Shown piece after piece: positions 13,553 to 22,255 of a stretch of DNA of 22,255 bases. The translations under genes and the position numbers were made by a program. The stretch is from the NCBI GenBank assembly GCA_900088475.1, contig FLMG01002763.1:75893-98147 (forward strand), written 5' to 3'. A model generated the notes under the pieces. It was not told where the DNA came from. It was given only the letters and a program-made list of their open reading frames with translations, and searched no databases. Numbering within the stretch: the first letter of the stretch is position 1; the number at the start of each line of letters is the position of its first letter. The DNA is from Hyphochytrium catenoides (taxonomy: Eukaryota; Sar; Hyphochytriomycetes; Hyphochytriales; Hyphochytriaceae).

Positions 13553-16500
13553 ATGTCCTTCCATAAGCTGCCAGCAGAAGCAACCCAACAAAGCTTTGGC
13601 TTCTCTCGAGCTCAGCTTTGTGATCTGGTAGCTAAGAGAGACGGTGAGTTGTCCTGTTGCCAGGCACGATAAGATGACGCTCATTCTTGCTTTCGTCCCT
13701 GGTGCACGGTGCTTTATGCAGATCAAGGCTTCACAGGGTTACCTGCTTATGGAGGAGTCCATGGTATAGCAGAAGCACTTCGTGTCACGTTGGATCACGG
13801 CCTCGTAGATGATGAGAGTAGCATTGCCAGGTTTGTACCTACAAGTTTTAATATACCACTCATGGAGGGCTTTCTATACCTTACGAGGTGCCCGCATAGC
13901 CGTCAGGCAACTTTTGGTTATAACGTAATGCCCCATAAGAAGGTCAAGACCCTATGGGATCATCTCAGACTTGCATTCCAAGACCTTACAATCCGAGTCG
14001 TCTTCGTTGCGGGACTTCTGTCTCTCATCCTGGGAGCTGCCTTTGGCGACGAACCAACCATTGACTGGCTGGAGGGTATGGTGAATACCATTCGAAACAA
14101 ATTTCAGCGAGATTTATTGCACTCTTTTCAGGGTTCGCGATCTTGGTCACCGTGGCCCTTATAGTGGGCATTAGCGCGATCAATAACCTTCGAAAGGACA
14201 AGCAGGTACAATACAGAAGCTAAGCATTGTGTCATAAACAGCCAGAATGGGTTACCGACTGAGTGCATGATTTGTTAGTTCCGAGCCCTAAATGATCTAA
14301 AGGAGGATGTCTCTGTCCCTGTGCTACGGAATGGTTTCATCACCAGGATCTCAAAGTTTAACCTTCTCGTAGGCGACATTGTTTTGATCGAGGCAGGTAA
14401 CCTTACGGAGATATGAAGACAACATAGCTAACAATCATCTCGCAGACAGGGGATATCGTTCCTGCCGATGCGATTGTCATTTGCGGTTCTGAGCTCTCTC
14501 TAGATGAGAGTCTCTTGACAGGAGAGTCGTGTTTGGTCCCCAAGGATGCCGTTACAGATCCATTTTGTCTCAGCGGAACTAAGGTACAACTCCTGCTTGT
14601 CCCTACTCACTATTACTAGGTCTATCCACATTACTCTTCCTGACTCAGGAGTATTGGCACTTTCTTTCATACAGGTTATGTCAGGCACTGGACGAGCGCT
14701 AGTCATAGCTGTGGGGCAGTACTCGCAAGAAGGACGTATTCAGAGTCTGCTGCTGGCGAGTGACACACCCATGACCTTGGATAGGCTTTCTAATGACTTC
14801 GAGGACGGAGATACATCTGAAGAAGAGTTAATGGAAAGAGGTAATACCTGAGCCAAAGCATAGCTTTTGCAAACCTCACACAAGACAATGGCAGGTTCAG
14901 TTCTACTAGAGTCCTTTCATAGCGCGCCAGGTAAAGAGGATAATACTGGGAAGAAGGAAGGTATGTCTCGCCAAGGATCGTTCGTGGAGTTCCTATATGA
15001 ACTTAAACTCACCAGCTTGTCTTGTTGGCAGTTTCTGATGGCCTCAAGGTAAAGGGCCTTCGTTCTACTTGGAGAGAGGTCCACTTTGTGTTGACGCTGC
15101 TAATCGCAGACTCAGCGCTTTCCACTCCAGCGAAAGCTAGACAGGCTGATGCTAGCAATGGCTCGGATTGGTATAGTCCTCTCATTTTTGACGGTGGCTG
15201 GCCTAATCACCAGGTATTTCTTGGATGTCTATGTTTTAGAAGACGAAGAGCAGGTAGGGTTACAGTTCGCATCGGGCTGCTCAACATACCTCACTAAGTC
15301 TAGCGATTGCAGGAAATAAAAGCTAGCGATGTTCTGACCGAGATTCTGGACGCCTGCATAATGGGTATAACCATTTTGGTTGTGGCAATCCCTGAGGGCC
15401 TGCCACTTGCAGTCACTATCGCCTTTACCTACGCCGTAAGAAGGATGTTGAGGGATAAGAACCTTGTGCGCCATCTCAGCGCTTGTGAAATCATGGGCAG
15501 TGCGACCACTATTTGCTCTGACAAGACTGGAACTCTGACGATGAACCAGATGACTGTCATGAAAGTTTTGGTTGGCGGCCGCCTTGTCAGTACCGGTTTG
15601 CAAGATTTGGTATGTGTCTCGTGAAGGCTCACTTCAAAATAACTCCCGCGTGTCTAACCCTTGCAACGTGCAGGTTGCACCTGTCGTGGTTGATGAGCTG
15701 AAGACCGCGATCGCGGTTAATAGCACCGCCTCCATCACAACATCAGCAAACCAGAAAACTGAACGGATTGGAAGCCCGACGGAATGCGCGGCATTGGCGT
15801 TTATTGACGCGTTGCCCGGTCAAAATTACGAAGTTATCCGCAAAGGTTTGTCTGAGAGGACGAGATGCAGTTTGCCGACCTACTCTGATCACCATCTCTC
15901 AGATCGACTTGCTCTTAAGCTATTCCCTTTCAATCACGTGCGGAAACTCATGTCGACGGCCACGAAAGCAGTTGACAGCTCTGGCTATGTCCTCTACGCG
16001 AAAGGGGCCGCCGAGATGCTTATAGAGGGGTGCTCAGACATGTATTTAATGGACGGAGCACGGCAGAAGGTCGGGCCAGAAGCGAAGGCGACACTGCTAA
16101 AAGGTAGACTTATATACTGATTGGGGCTGCAGGGCTCGTGCTCATACGTAGTTGCTGGACAGACGTCATGATGTTGGCTTCAGATGGCTACCGCGTGCTA
16201 GCTGTAACAAGAAAGGCACTGCCTGACCTAAATATTGAAGAGGACGGTGAGATAAGAACCGTCAGTGGGCTGACGAATGTAGAATTCACTTCTCCTCTTC
16301 AAAATGCAGAGGCACTAGGCGGCTCAACCCTAATATGCGTCCTTGCTATCGAGGACCCCGTGCGACCAGAGGTCCCTTCTGCCATCAAGATGTGTCAGGA
16401 GGTAATGTGGTCTCAGAGGATGTGGATAGCTTTAATTGCTTATCTAGCTATATCGCAGGCCGGCATTGTGGTGCGCATGGTAACAGGGGATAACGTGAAC

Positions 16501-17992
16501 ACCGCAAGGTCGATTGCCCTCCAATGTGGAATCCTAAATGAATTGAATGATGGCACACGACAAGGCTCCGTTATGGAAGGCCCCGAATTTCGTGCCAGAG
16601 TCTTGAGCAGGTTTGAGCGTGGTCTCTTTTGATGCATTTTTGCTTAGTTCCTGATCGCGAATTCGACCTAGCAACGGCAAGATAATCCAATCAGAGCTTG
16701 ACAAAATATGGCCCACCCTACGGGTTCTCGCACGATCGTCTCCTGAAGACAAATATGTGCTAGTATCGGGGATTATGGCATCGACGTATGTCTCGCTGTG
16801 TCCTCAGATAGTAGCTGTCACAGGCGATGGAACCAATGACGCGTAAGTACGTTCATAGACCAGCCAACGTGCAGACCTTTGGGCTCACCTCCTACTTTCT
16901 TCTTCCTAGCCCGGCGTTAAAGAGGGCTAGTGTCGGATTTGCAATGGGTGTATCCGGGACTGCGGTCGCAAAGGACGCCTCTGATATTATTATTATGGAT
17001 GACAATTTTGCGTCCATTGTCAATGCCGTCAAATGGGGTCGAAACACCTATGAATGCGTCTGCAAGTTCCTTCAATTTCAGCTTTCTGTCATTATTACCG
17101 CTGTCTCTGTTGCCGTCATCTGCGCTTTAGTCATACAGGATCCAGTTCTGACTGCAGTGCAGCTTCTGTGGGTCAACCTCGTTATGGTACGTTTAATCCA
17201 TATTACTGATGTACTTCTGAGTCGAGGACCACTGATGGTGGCATGTGTTGATGTTCCAGGATGCTTCGGCGTCTCTTGCCATTACCACAGAACAACCGTC
17301 GGGGGACGTGCTACGGCATGGACCTCAAGGCATAAATCGGCCCTTGCTGTCAAGCATAATGACGAAGCACATCATTGGACAAAGTGCATATCAGATGACA
17401 GGTATTAGCTGATTGGTTCTTCTCCAACCTAGTGTCGCCACATCCTCCTGATGGCTGTGCGCAGTGCTATTTGTGGTCATTTTCTGTGGGCCGGACTTGT
17501 TTGGCCTAGGTTCAAGCGACAACGGACTAAAGAAAGAGAATCGGGGCCAACCCACGGTCCACTTTACTATAGTCTTCAACATATTTGTCCAAATGACGCT
17601 ATGGAACCAATTTAACTGCCGAATCCTGCGCGACGATTGGAACGTTTGGAAGAAACTGGACTGGCCATTTGTGGCCATCTTCATCTGCCAACAAGTAGCC
17701 CAGGCGGTGGTTGTACAGTTTGGCGGATACGCTTTGCACGCCCGCCCTCTGACCTCAACGCAATGGCTATGGTGTATGCTTACCGGAATATTAAGGTAAG
17801 CAGACATGTCAAGCTTCTCGCTCCACTGTCTGAACCTTTCTTACCCTGAAATGAAGCTTGATTGTAGGACTTGTCCTGAGGGCCGTAGGGCACATTGAGT
17901 TCTGGGACAAAGGTCAGACCTCTGAGAAGGCGGAAGAGGTTATTGCAGATGAGTCCGATGGCGGGAGAGGCTACAGCGAACACGTCCTCTAG
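13553..17992 (+). CDS. P-type Ca2+-transporting ATPase, plasma-membrane (IIB) type (20 exons, 1070 aa)
   Basis: ATP-driven Ca2+ export pump. Exons: 13553-13643, 13722-13830, 13900-14075, 14132-14205, 14279-14396, 14450-14583, 14675-14840, 14895-14960, 15032-15048, 15110-15253, 15313-15609, 15674-15845, 15903-16103, 16163-16401, 16459-16610, 16672-16842, 16910-17186, 17260-17401, 17465-17795, 17857-17992; 3213 nt in frame. Motifs: TGES 213-216 (actuator), PEGL 392-395 in TM4 with Ca2+-site E393, phosphorylated D435 in DKTGT, KGA 555-557 (nucleotide binding), TGDGTND 769-775 (hinge), and N865/D869 in TM6. About ten membrane segments are visible. [11 protein letters not shown] and the NxxxD of TM6 point to type IIB (PMCA/ACA) rather than SERCA. 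Both tails are short: about 38 residues follow the last membrane segment and no clear calmodulin-binding helix is seen. The exon 2 acceptor could be at 13736 (5 codons fewer, same phase). Confidence 0.93.
13831..13899 (+). other. Short in-frame, stop-free intron in the Ca2+-ATPase gene (69 nt)
   Basis: GTTTGT donor and GCATAG acceptor; length is a multiple of three and no stop occurs in the coding frame. Removing it gives [10 protein letters not shown], which matches the family's RRQ-FG-N segment. Retention would add 23 residues before it. I treat it as an intron on protein-family grounds. Confidence 0.75.
15032..15048 (+). other. 17-nt microexon of the Ca2+-ATPase gene
   Basis: Seventeen bases between TTGGCAG and GTAAAG. 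They turn a phase-1 junction (exon 8) into the phase-0 junction needed by exon 10, and encode VSDGLK together with the previous base. Without this exon the frame breaks before [11 protein letters not shown], the segment preceding TM3. Confidence 0.75.
15846..15902 (+). other. Short in-frame, stop-free intron in the Ca2+-ATPase gene (57 nt)
   Basis: GTTTGT donor, CTCTCAG acceptor and a CTGAT branch-like word near the 3' end. The length is 3n and the coding frame reads through without a stop. Removal joins VIRK to [11 protein letters not shown], close to the family's spacing before the PFN-RK segment. Retention would insert 19 residues in the nucleotide-binding domain. Confidence 0.7.
16402..16458 (+). 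other. Short in-frame, stop-free intron in the Ca2+-ATPase gene (57 nt)
   Basis: GTAATG donor and ATCGCAG acceptor, 3n long, no in-frame stop. Removal joins MCQE to [12 protein letters not shown], exactly as in IIB pumps (a helix running into AGI-V-MVTGDN). Retention would insert 19 mostly hydrophobic residues at this conserved site and would probably harm the pump. Confidence 0.85.
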
Positions 17993-18252
17993 CTGTAACG
18001 CGTCTCGCTTGATGATGAATCTACAAAGCCCACAAATGACATGCAAGGGGTGAAGAAGCAGGGGACACCGTGGCGTTCTTGCGGCTCTTTCGCTCTCACA
18101 TGTTGTTGGATCATCTAGCGGATGCACTAGACCCAGCAGTGGCCTCGATCCTCGCAACACTCAGAGAAGTATATAATTCAGCTGCACCATTGTTCAGGTC
18201 TCCTTCAGACTTCTTGATATGTAGGGATAGAAGGAGCTGATGAGATTTTTAG

Positions 18253-18354
18253 CTTTTTACTGATTGGCAGATGTTCTGCCATTTTTTATACCACTGCGTA
18301 GACCTTTTTACTGATTGGCAGATATTCTGCCATTCTAGATAACACTGCGTAGAC
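18253..18354. repeat. 51-bp direct tandem repeat, two copies, each with a 17-bp palindrome
   Basis: Copies 18253-18303 and 18304-18354 both read CTTTTTACTGATTGGCAGAT, then TCTGCCATT about two bases on, and end in CACTGCGTAGAC. They differ at a few positions in the A/T-rich middle. Each unit holds TGGCAGA-N3-TCTGCCA (spacer TGT in copy 1, TAT in copy 2), a perfect inverted repeat with 7-bp arms. It lies about 260 bp downstream of the ATPase stop. It could be a 3' processing or transcription-end element, a protein-binding array, or a recent slippage duplication. Confidence 0.9.
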
Positions 18355-18516
18355 CTCCAAGAGCATCACTGTGCACTGCTCTCCTTCCTTCTTTAAGTCT
18401 CTGGACTTGCGTTGAGTGGCTCTGCAGTCCCTTATCGGGAGAGTAGAAGTTTACGTCATGCACCAGGCCATGAAGTGCCTCATAGACGCGGGGAGGGACC
18501 TTCATCCGGTGGATAG

Positions 18517-18526
18517 TATAAAAAAG
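18517..18526 (+). promoter_or_regulatory. TATA-like word, no gene assigned
   Basis: TATAAAAAAG followed by G/C. The first downstream ATG (about 18568) opens only 11 codons before TAG. No gene on the + strand is seen after it, so a promoter role is unsupported. Confidence 0.12.
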
Positions 18527-18738
18527 GGCCTCCTCCTACAGACAACGAGTAACAGAGGCCAAGAAAGATGAGCGAGATAAGCGCTTCAGGCTATCTGAAG
18601 TAGATGATAGCAATCAGACAACAGAAGGCAGCCACGATCTTATCACACAACGTTATGAAGTAGGTTGCGGCATACACGCAGTCAGCCGTCAGTTAGACCG
18701 CCCGGAGTCTAATTTGCCAATCGACATAAGAGGGCGAC

Positions 18739-21700
18739 CTATTGGGAGGAAGCAGCGAAACAGAAAAGAACGTAGCCCGAGGTCCCAACTCCTACCGTGA
18801 TGTATTCTTCCCAGGTGAGTTTCCAAGAGTTGGATTGTTGCAGCATTAGAATACAGTCGTCTACTTCGCTCTAGTAAAATACAACTTGTCATTAGAGTGC
18901 GATCGGGACACAGTACCACAGAAAGGTTCCAAAGACGTCAGTGGACTCTGAGCTAAACAAGTCTCTCAGAACTATTAGCAATCAGCCAGAGAGATTAGAG
19001 TTCGTTTTGGTTTTCGCGCACCTTGAGAAGAAAAGGAGAGAGCAATTCCTGGATGGCTAATGCAGTCTTAAATAAAAATATTGTGCCTTCAAGAAGAAAA
19101 CAATCCCAGACCCTAGACGCCATCTCTAGCGGCAAAGTCTGTGGGCCAAAGGGAACAAGAATAGGCCCGTAAGTGATACTTACCGTTGAGACAACGAGAA
19201 GGTAGCTAAAAAACATATTCTAAAGCATTGGGAGGAATGGCCCCATCCGTTGTGTCACTAGAGACAGCGTGGCTAGTTATGCCCCTAACGGGTCGAAAGG
19301 CATCGTCACTATCTCAGCTTCCATTTATCCCCTACATCAACTAGTACTTCCCATAGCTCCGTCTTTTAGCATACCTGCAAGAAGAGGGTCTGCATCCAAT
19401 TCATAAGGTACATGGAGGAGTCGATGCTCAGTGTGCAAAGATGTGCATGCACACGAGGGCAGTTGATGGCTAGAAGCTCATCATATAGCGAATAGTACCT
19501 GACTGTATCGAGATGATTAGTTCATTACCTTTTCTATCCTGAAAAAGACATAGGGTGGCCATCAGAAAAGAGCCCAGATAGCAGGCCGTAAATAGGACGA
19601 AGTGAACGACAGTTTGAAGGCTGTTATAACTTTTCGCACCTGCAAGTCTCATGTCAAGTAAATAAAAGACGAAGAGGTGCTCCGTCGTCATTAGGTTTGC
19701 GAGACACTGAAATGCTAGGTAACTGTGTGCCAAGTATGTAACAGTTGTCAGAAATTGATCACGGAGTTAGCGCGAATCTTAGCATGAACAGAGATGACAG
19801 TCAAAGCTCATATTTTTGACAGTAACCGTACACGCCATGCCACGTAAGGTTTAATAACTTCTCGATCCAGGTGCTTCCCTTATAGCCAAGGGGCCAATTA
19901 CTCTCTTGCCCTTGGCATTGTTGTCCCGAGCTCTTTTGTCCGTCATACCTGTTATCTCCCATATAGAGACTTAGCATAGCTGCTAGGTAGCTCATGCCTT
20001 GGATATATCCCAAATCAGGCCGGTAGCAAGCGAAGGTACTCAGGATTTCCAAAAGTTGGCTATAATAGGGACCCGTTGGGTCAAATAGACAGAGTGCAGG
20101 GAACGTCCGCGGAAGGTCGGTGTGAATTAGGGCCATTGACTCCTCTTTTCCCAAGTGTCCTATGGTAAGGGAGGAGCAGTCTCTACTTCCGCTTGAGAGC
20201 TGCAATAAAGGAGAATGGGGCTTAGGGACAGATATGGGTGCGCACGGAATCTGACGGGAGATAGAACATGGACGGAGAGCTCTCACGGATCTTCACAATA
20301 GGGAGAAAACCAGCTATCTCTGTTGTCAGCGAGGATGCACACGATCAACGGTGCAGCGGTAGAAGTAGTGGTGAGCGGTTATTTGGACCCAAATCAACAT
20401 CAATCTACCAGTAGCACTGTGACAAACTGACAGCTTAATTGCAAAAAGGTAAAAGGCCTTCTCAACCGACTTACCCGCTTTGAACCATCTGGATTGAGTT
20501 AAGAGATAGAGCAAGAGTAGACGTCAGGCAAAGGGAGATTCAGAAAAACTCGAAAGCACTGGATAGTGGTCACTAGTCACGTGTATCTTTCGCCAACCCC
20601 TTCCCTATCTCATGACTCCCTTTTCCTCTACTTCCGCGCTCGACAACCTTGTTCCCCCTGCCCTAACACCCTTCCCTTATCTTGACAAGTCCTTGGTCCC
20701 TACCTTCTTGACGGTCCAAATATAGCGTAGTCTGCTGCTTAGCTCTCTGCTTGAAAATGTCAAAGAGCTGAGGGGTCATCTTCAAGGAGTTTCCTGAAAA
20801 GAGAGGAAACGCACCAGTAAACTGATGAATGGTAGCGAATATGCATATAGGTGACAGCATTGGAAGTTTAATAGACGAATACACAGTGAGAAGGGAACGG
20901 CAAAAGCCAAATGGACAAAGTGATAACTAAAATGGGGGCGATGTAAGGCTCAACGATGCTTGGAGGACTTGTTCCCAGTCTGTGTGATGGACAAAGTAAG
21001 AGAAGAACTGCCATTGACCACTAGACCAAACAATCAAATAGAGCAAGTAGCCAGAGGACTAAATTATGGAGATGGAGCACATGTACCTATAGCTAGCGGC
21101 CAAATATGTGTACGCAGCGATGGAGGGAGGCCCTGTCTCCAAAGAGACCCTGCAAGCTTGTTTTCCAGACCCCGGTCCCAGTCAGGCAATACCTTCAGCT
21201 GCCACATCTAGTAGAAAGGAAGGGATAGTTATAAGAGAGCTGCCTGTAGCACTTGCCTTTAGGTCGAAAACACGATAGATATAGACACTTCTGTTGACCT
21301 ATAGGACGCAGGTGGTTGACGATTGATCAGGATGGAAGAGTAGTAGATACCGTCAAGTACTTCTGGATTAGCTTCTCCTTCTCCTTACTCTTCTCTGTGC
21401 TATCGGATCCTGAGCATGTTCACGGAAAGCATCGTCAGAGACCGGGCGAGAGATTGAAAAGGCAAAGACCAACCAGCATCAAGTTTCCAAAGACGCCATA
21501 CAACCAAGTATCAGATTATGAGTCAACACGTGCCGAGAGCAAAAGAGACGAGCGCCTGTGAATTCTGCCACCTTTTGGGTCGCCAGAGGTTCCCTCATTA
21601 CTTTCATCAGGTACTGCTCGGCTTCCATCCGCTGAAGCCAAGGAAGATGGGGACCGTAGTTTTTGGAGGAGAGTAGTGAATGTATCTCCACAGCTGATAG

Positions 21701-22181
21701 AGTATGAGCAGGAAGGATCAAAGCAATCAACTCGCTGTAAGACCAAGAGACCAGGTAGGGGAGGAGTGTTAGGAGTGAATGAACTGGTCGAGACCCACTA
21801 AAAGCAAGGCCTAGAACCACAATAGAGAATGATTAAGCGAGAGTGATACGGCGGTTCCTGTGCGGTCTGGCGCTTGGTTTCAGTCTGTTCTCTAGTAACA
21901 ACCTTTGACCATTCCTTGGCCCAACTTTCCTAGTTCCCGCTCTCCCATATGTCTTGCCTGCGCTCCACTATGCAAAAGCCCGGCTTTCTCAAAGCAGCCC
22001 TCTGCCCACTTCGCACTTTGTTACAACCTACCTGGGGCAGGTCCACATTACTGGTATGTCCTAAACCGAGGGCACCGCTATTATTTAGTCCCCAGGACAG
22101 GAGTGTGCCTTGTATCGTGAGCGCGGATGAGTGAAAAGCCCCACAAGCGATTGAAACTATTTTCTCTCCACGAGTGAGGAC
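18739..22181 (-). CDS. RCC1-repeat / TBC-domain protein, Rab GTPase-activating type (5' end beyond window)
   Basis: TBC domains speed GTP hydrolysis by Rab GTPases and so control membrane trafficking. Visible exons in transcript order: 22181-22032, 21734-21602, 21409-21351, 21207-21087, 20793-20704, 20488-20475, 20199-19949, 19722-19640, 19502-19375, 19138-19022, 18870-18739; 425 codons plus stop, in frame. Visible residues 1-50 are an RCC1 repeat (IACGAFHSSALT, then LLSWGLNNSGALGLG), and the next exon begins a second one (SISCGDTFTTLL) that runs into a polar linker. The TBC domain follows: LPDWDRG, LWRQGLPPSLR, GNSLKMTPQLFDIF, then both catalytic fingers, IHTDLPR (R220) and YIQ (Q256), and later YLMNWMQTLF and SRVWDCF. 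It most resembles the TBC1D12/14 group. The last exon could be spliced at ACG|GTAGGA instead of running to the TAG at 18739. Exon 22181 starts at an AG acceptor, so earlier exons exist. Confidence 0.83.
20475..20488 (-). other. 14-nt microexon of the RCC1-TBC gene
   Basis: Fourteen bases preceded by a good pyrimidine tract ending CCAG and followed by the strong donor GTAAGT. It converts the phase-1 end of the GNSLKMT exon into the phase-0 start of the catalytic-finger exon and adds DGSKR with the previous base. Without it these two exons do not join in frame. Confidence 0.75.
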
Positions 22182-22255
22182 CTGAGAGAGAGGAACTCTC
22201 TGCGGGAGAGGCTTGAGGATAATGGGAGGAATGCGGGGGAGAGGATGAGATATTT
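22182..22255 (-). other. Partial intron of the RCC1-TBC gene at the window edge
   Basis: On the minus strand this is pyrimidine-rich and ends CTCTCTCTCAG, the acceptor of the first visible RCC1 exon. No coding sequence was seen in it. Confidence 0.6.

Larger units (their letters stand above)
17993..18738. other. Tail-to-tail intergenic spacer between the Ca2+-ATPase and RCC1-TBC genes
   Basis: Both flanking genes end here, so two 3' UTRs are expected. No gene-like ORF was found; the minus-strand ORF over 17780-18160 is mainly antisense to the last ATPase exons. A 51-bp tandem repeat (18253-18354) and a weak TATA-like word (18517-18526) are the only structures seen. Confidence 0.65.

Noticed and set aside
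15620-16120. Plus-strand ORF over 15572-16120 taken as one exon.
   Set aside because: It starts in another frame and crosses an intron; homology supports exons 15674-15845 and 15903-16103.
16104-16132. A 29-nt intron in the Ca2+-ATPase using the CTGCAG acceptor.
   Set aside because: Too short compared with the other introns; the next in-phase acceptor (GGACAG, giving 59 nt) fits the size range and the family sequence.
19540-19549. A 10-nt microexon candidate (after TTTTTCAG, before GTAATG) in the RCC1-TBC gene.
   Set aside because: In the required phase it creates a TAG stop; joining exon 19722-19640 to the acceptor at 19502 keeps the TBC frame.
21150-21192. A 43-nt intron splitting the exon at 21207-21087.
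   Set aside because: Reading straight through gives LPDWDRGLENKLAG before LWRQGLPP, which fits the TBC1D14-like pattern; 43 nt is also shorter than any other intron here.
21479-21820. Longer minus-strand ORF reading LPWLQRMEAEQYLMKVMREP, first considered as the N-terminus of the TBC gene.
   Set aside because: The other frame over the same bases reads SISCGDTFTTLL and continues the RCC1 repeat in phase with both neighbouring exons, so this ORF is a shadow.

Overview
The window is eukaryotic nuclear DNA. It carries four large, intron-rich protein genes and no prokaryotic, phage, CRISPR, rRNA or tRNA signal. I rebuilt the genes by joining GT-AG exons so that reading phase is kept at every junction; all four models close in frame. 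The best guess for the organism is a unicellular or simple protist of the stramenopile/SAR type. The main reason is a myosin ending in ankyrin repeats and a FYVE zinc finger, an architecture I associate with that group. This placement is an inference of low to moderate confidence.

Layout (genes alternate +, -, +, -): (1) 227-7788, +, a 14-exon unconventional myosin of 1761 aa: motor, IQ motifs, short coiled coil, about seven ankyrin repeats, FYVE finger. (2) 7789-8481, a tail-to-tail spacer holding a bulged stem-loop and a diverged tandem copy of the 3' end of the next gene. (3) 8482-12764, -, an 8-exon NSUN2-type RNA cytosine-5 methyltransferase of about 793-810 aa. (4) 12765-13552, a head-to-head spacer, probably a shared promoter region, with two unrecognised minus-strand ORFs in one frame split by a single TGA. 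(5) 13553-17992, +, a 20-exon P-type Ca2+-ATPase of the plasma-membrane (IIB) type, 1070 aa. (6) 17993-18738, a tail-to-tail spacer with a 51-bp tandem repeat, each unit holding a 17-bp palindrome. (7) 18739-22181, -, the 3' part of a gene whose exons join RCC1 propeller repeats to a catalytically intact TBC Rab-GAP domain; its 5' end lies beyond the window.

The genes do not form a pathway. Two are membrane-trafficking proteins (a FYVE myosin that should bind PI3P endosomes, and an RCC1-TBC Rab regulator), one is a calcium pump and one an RNA modification enzyme. The most unusual points are the RCC1-TBC fusion, the myosin-ANK-FYVE architecture, two microexons (17 and 14 nt) needed to keep frame, the sharp contrast between uniformly tiny introns in the Ca2+-ATPase (53-91 nt) and longer introns in its neighbours, and the duplicated 3' end of the NSUN2-like gene.
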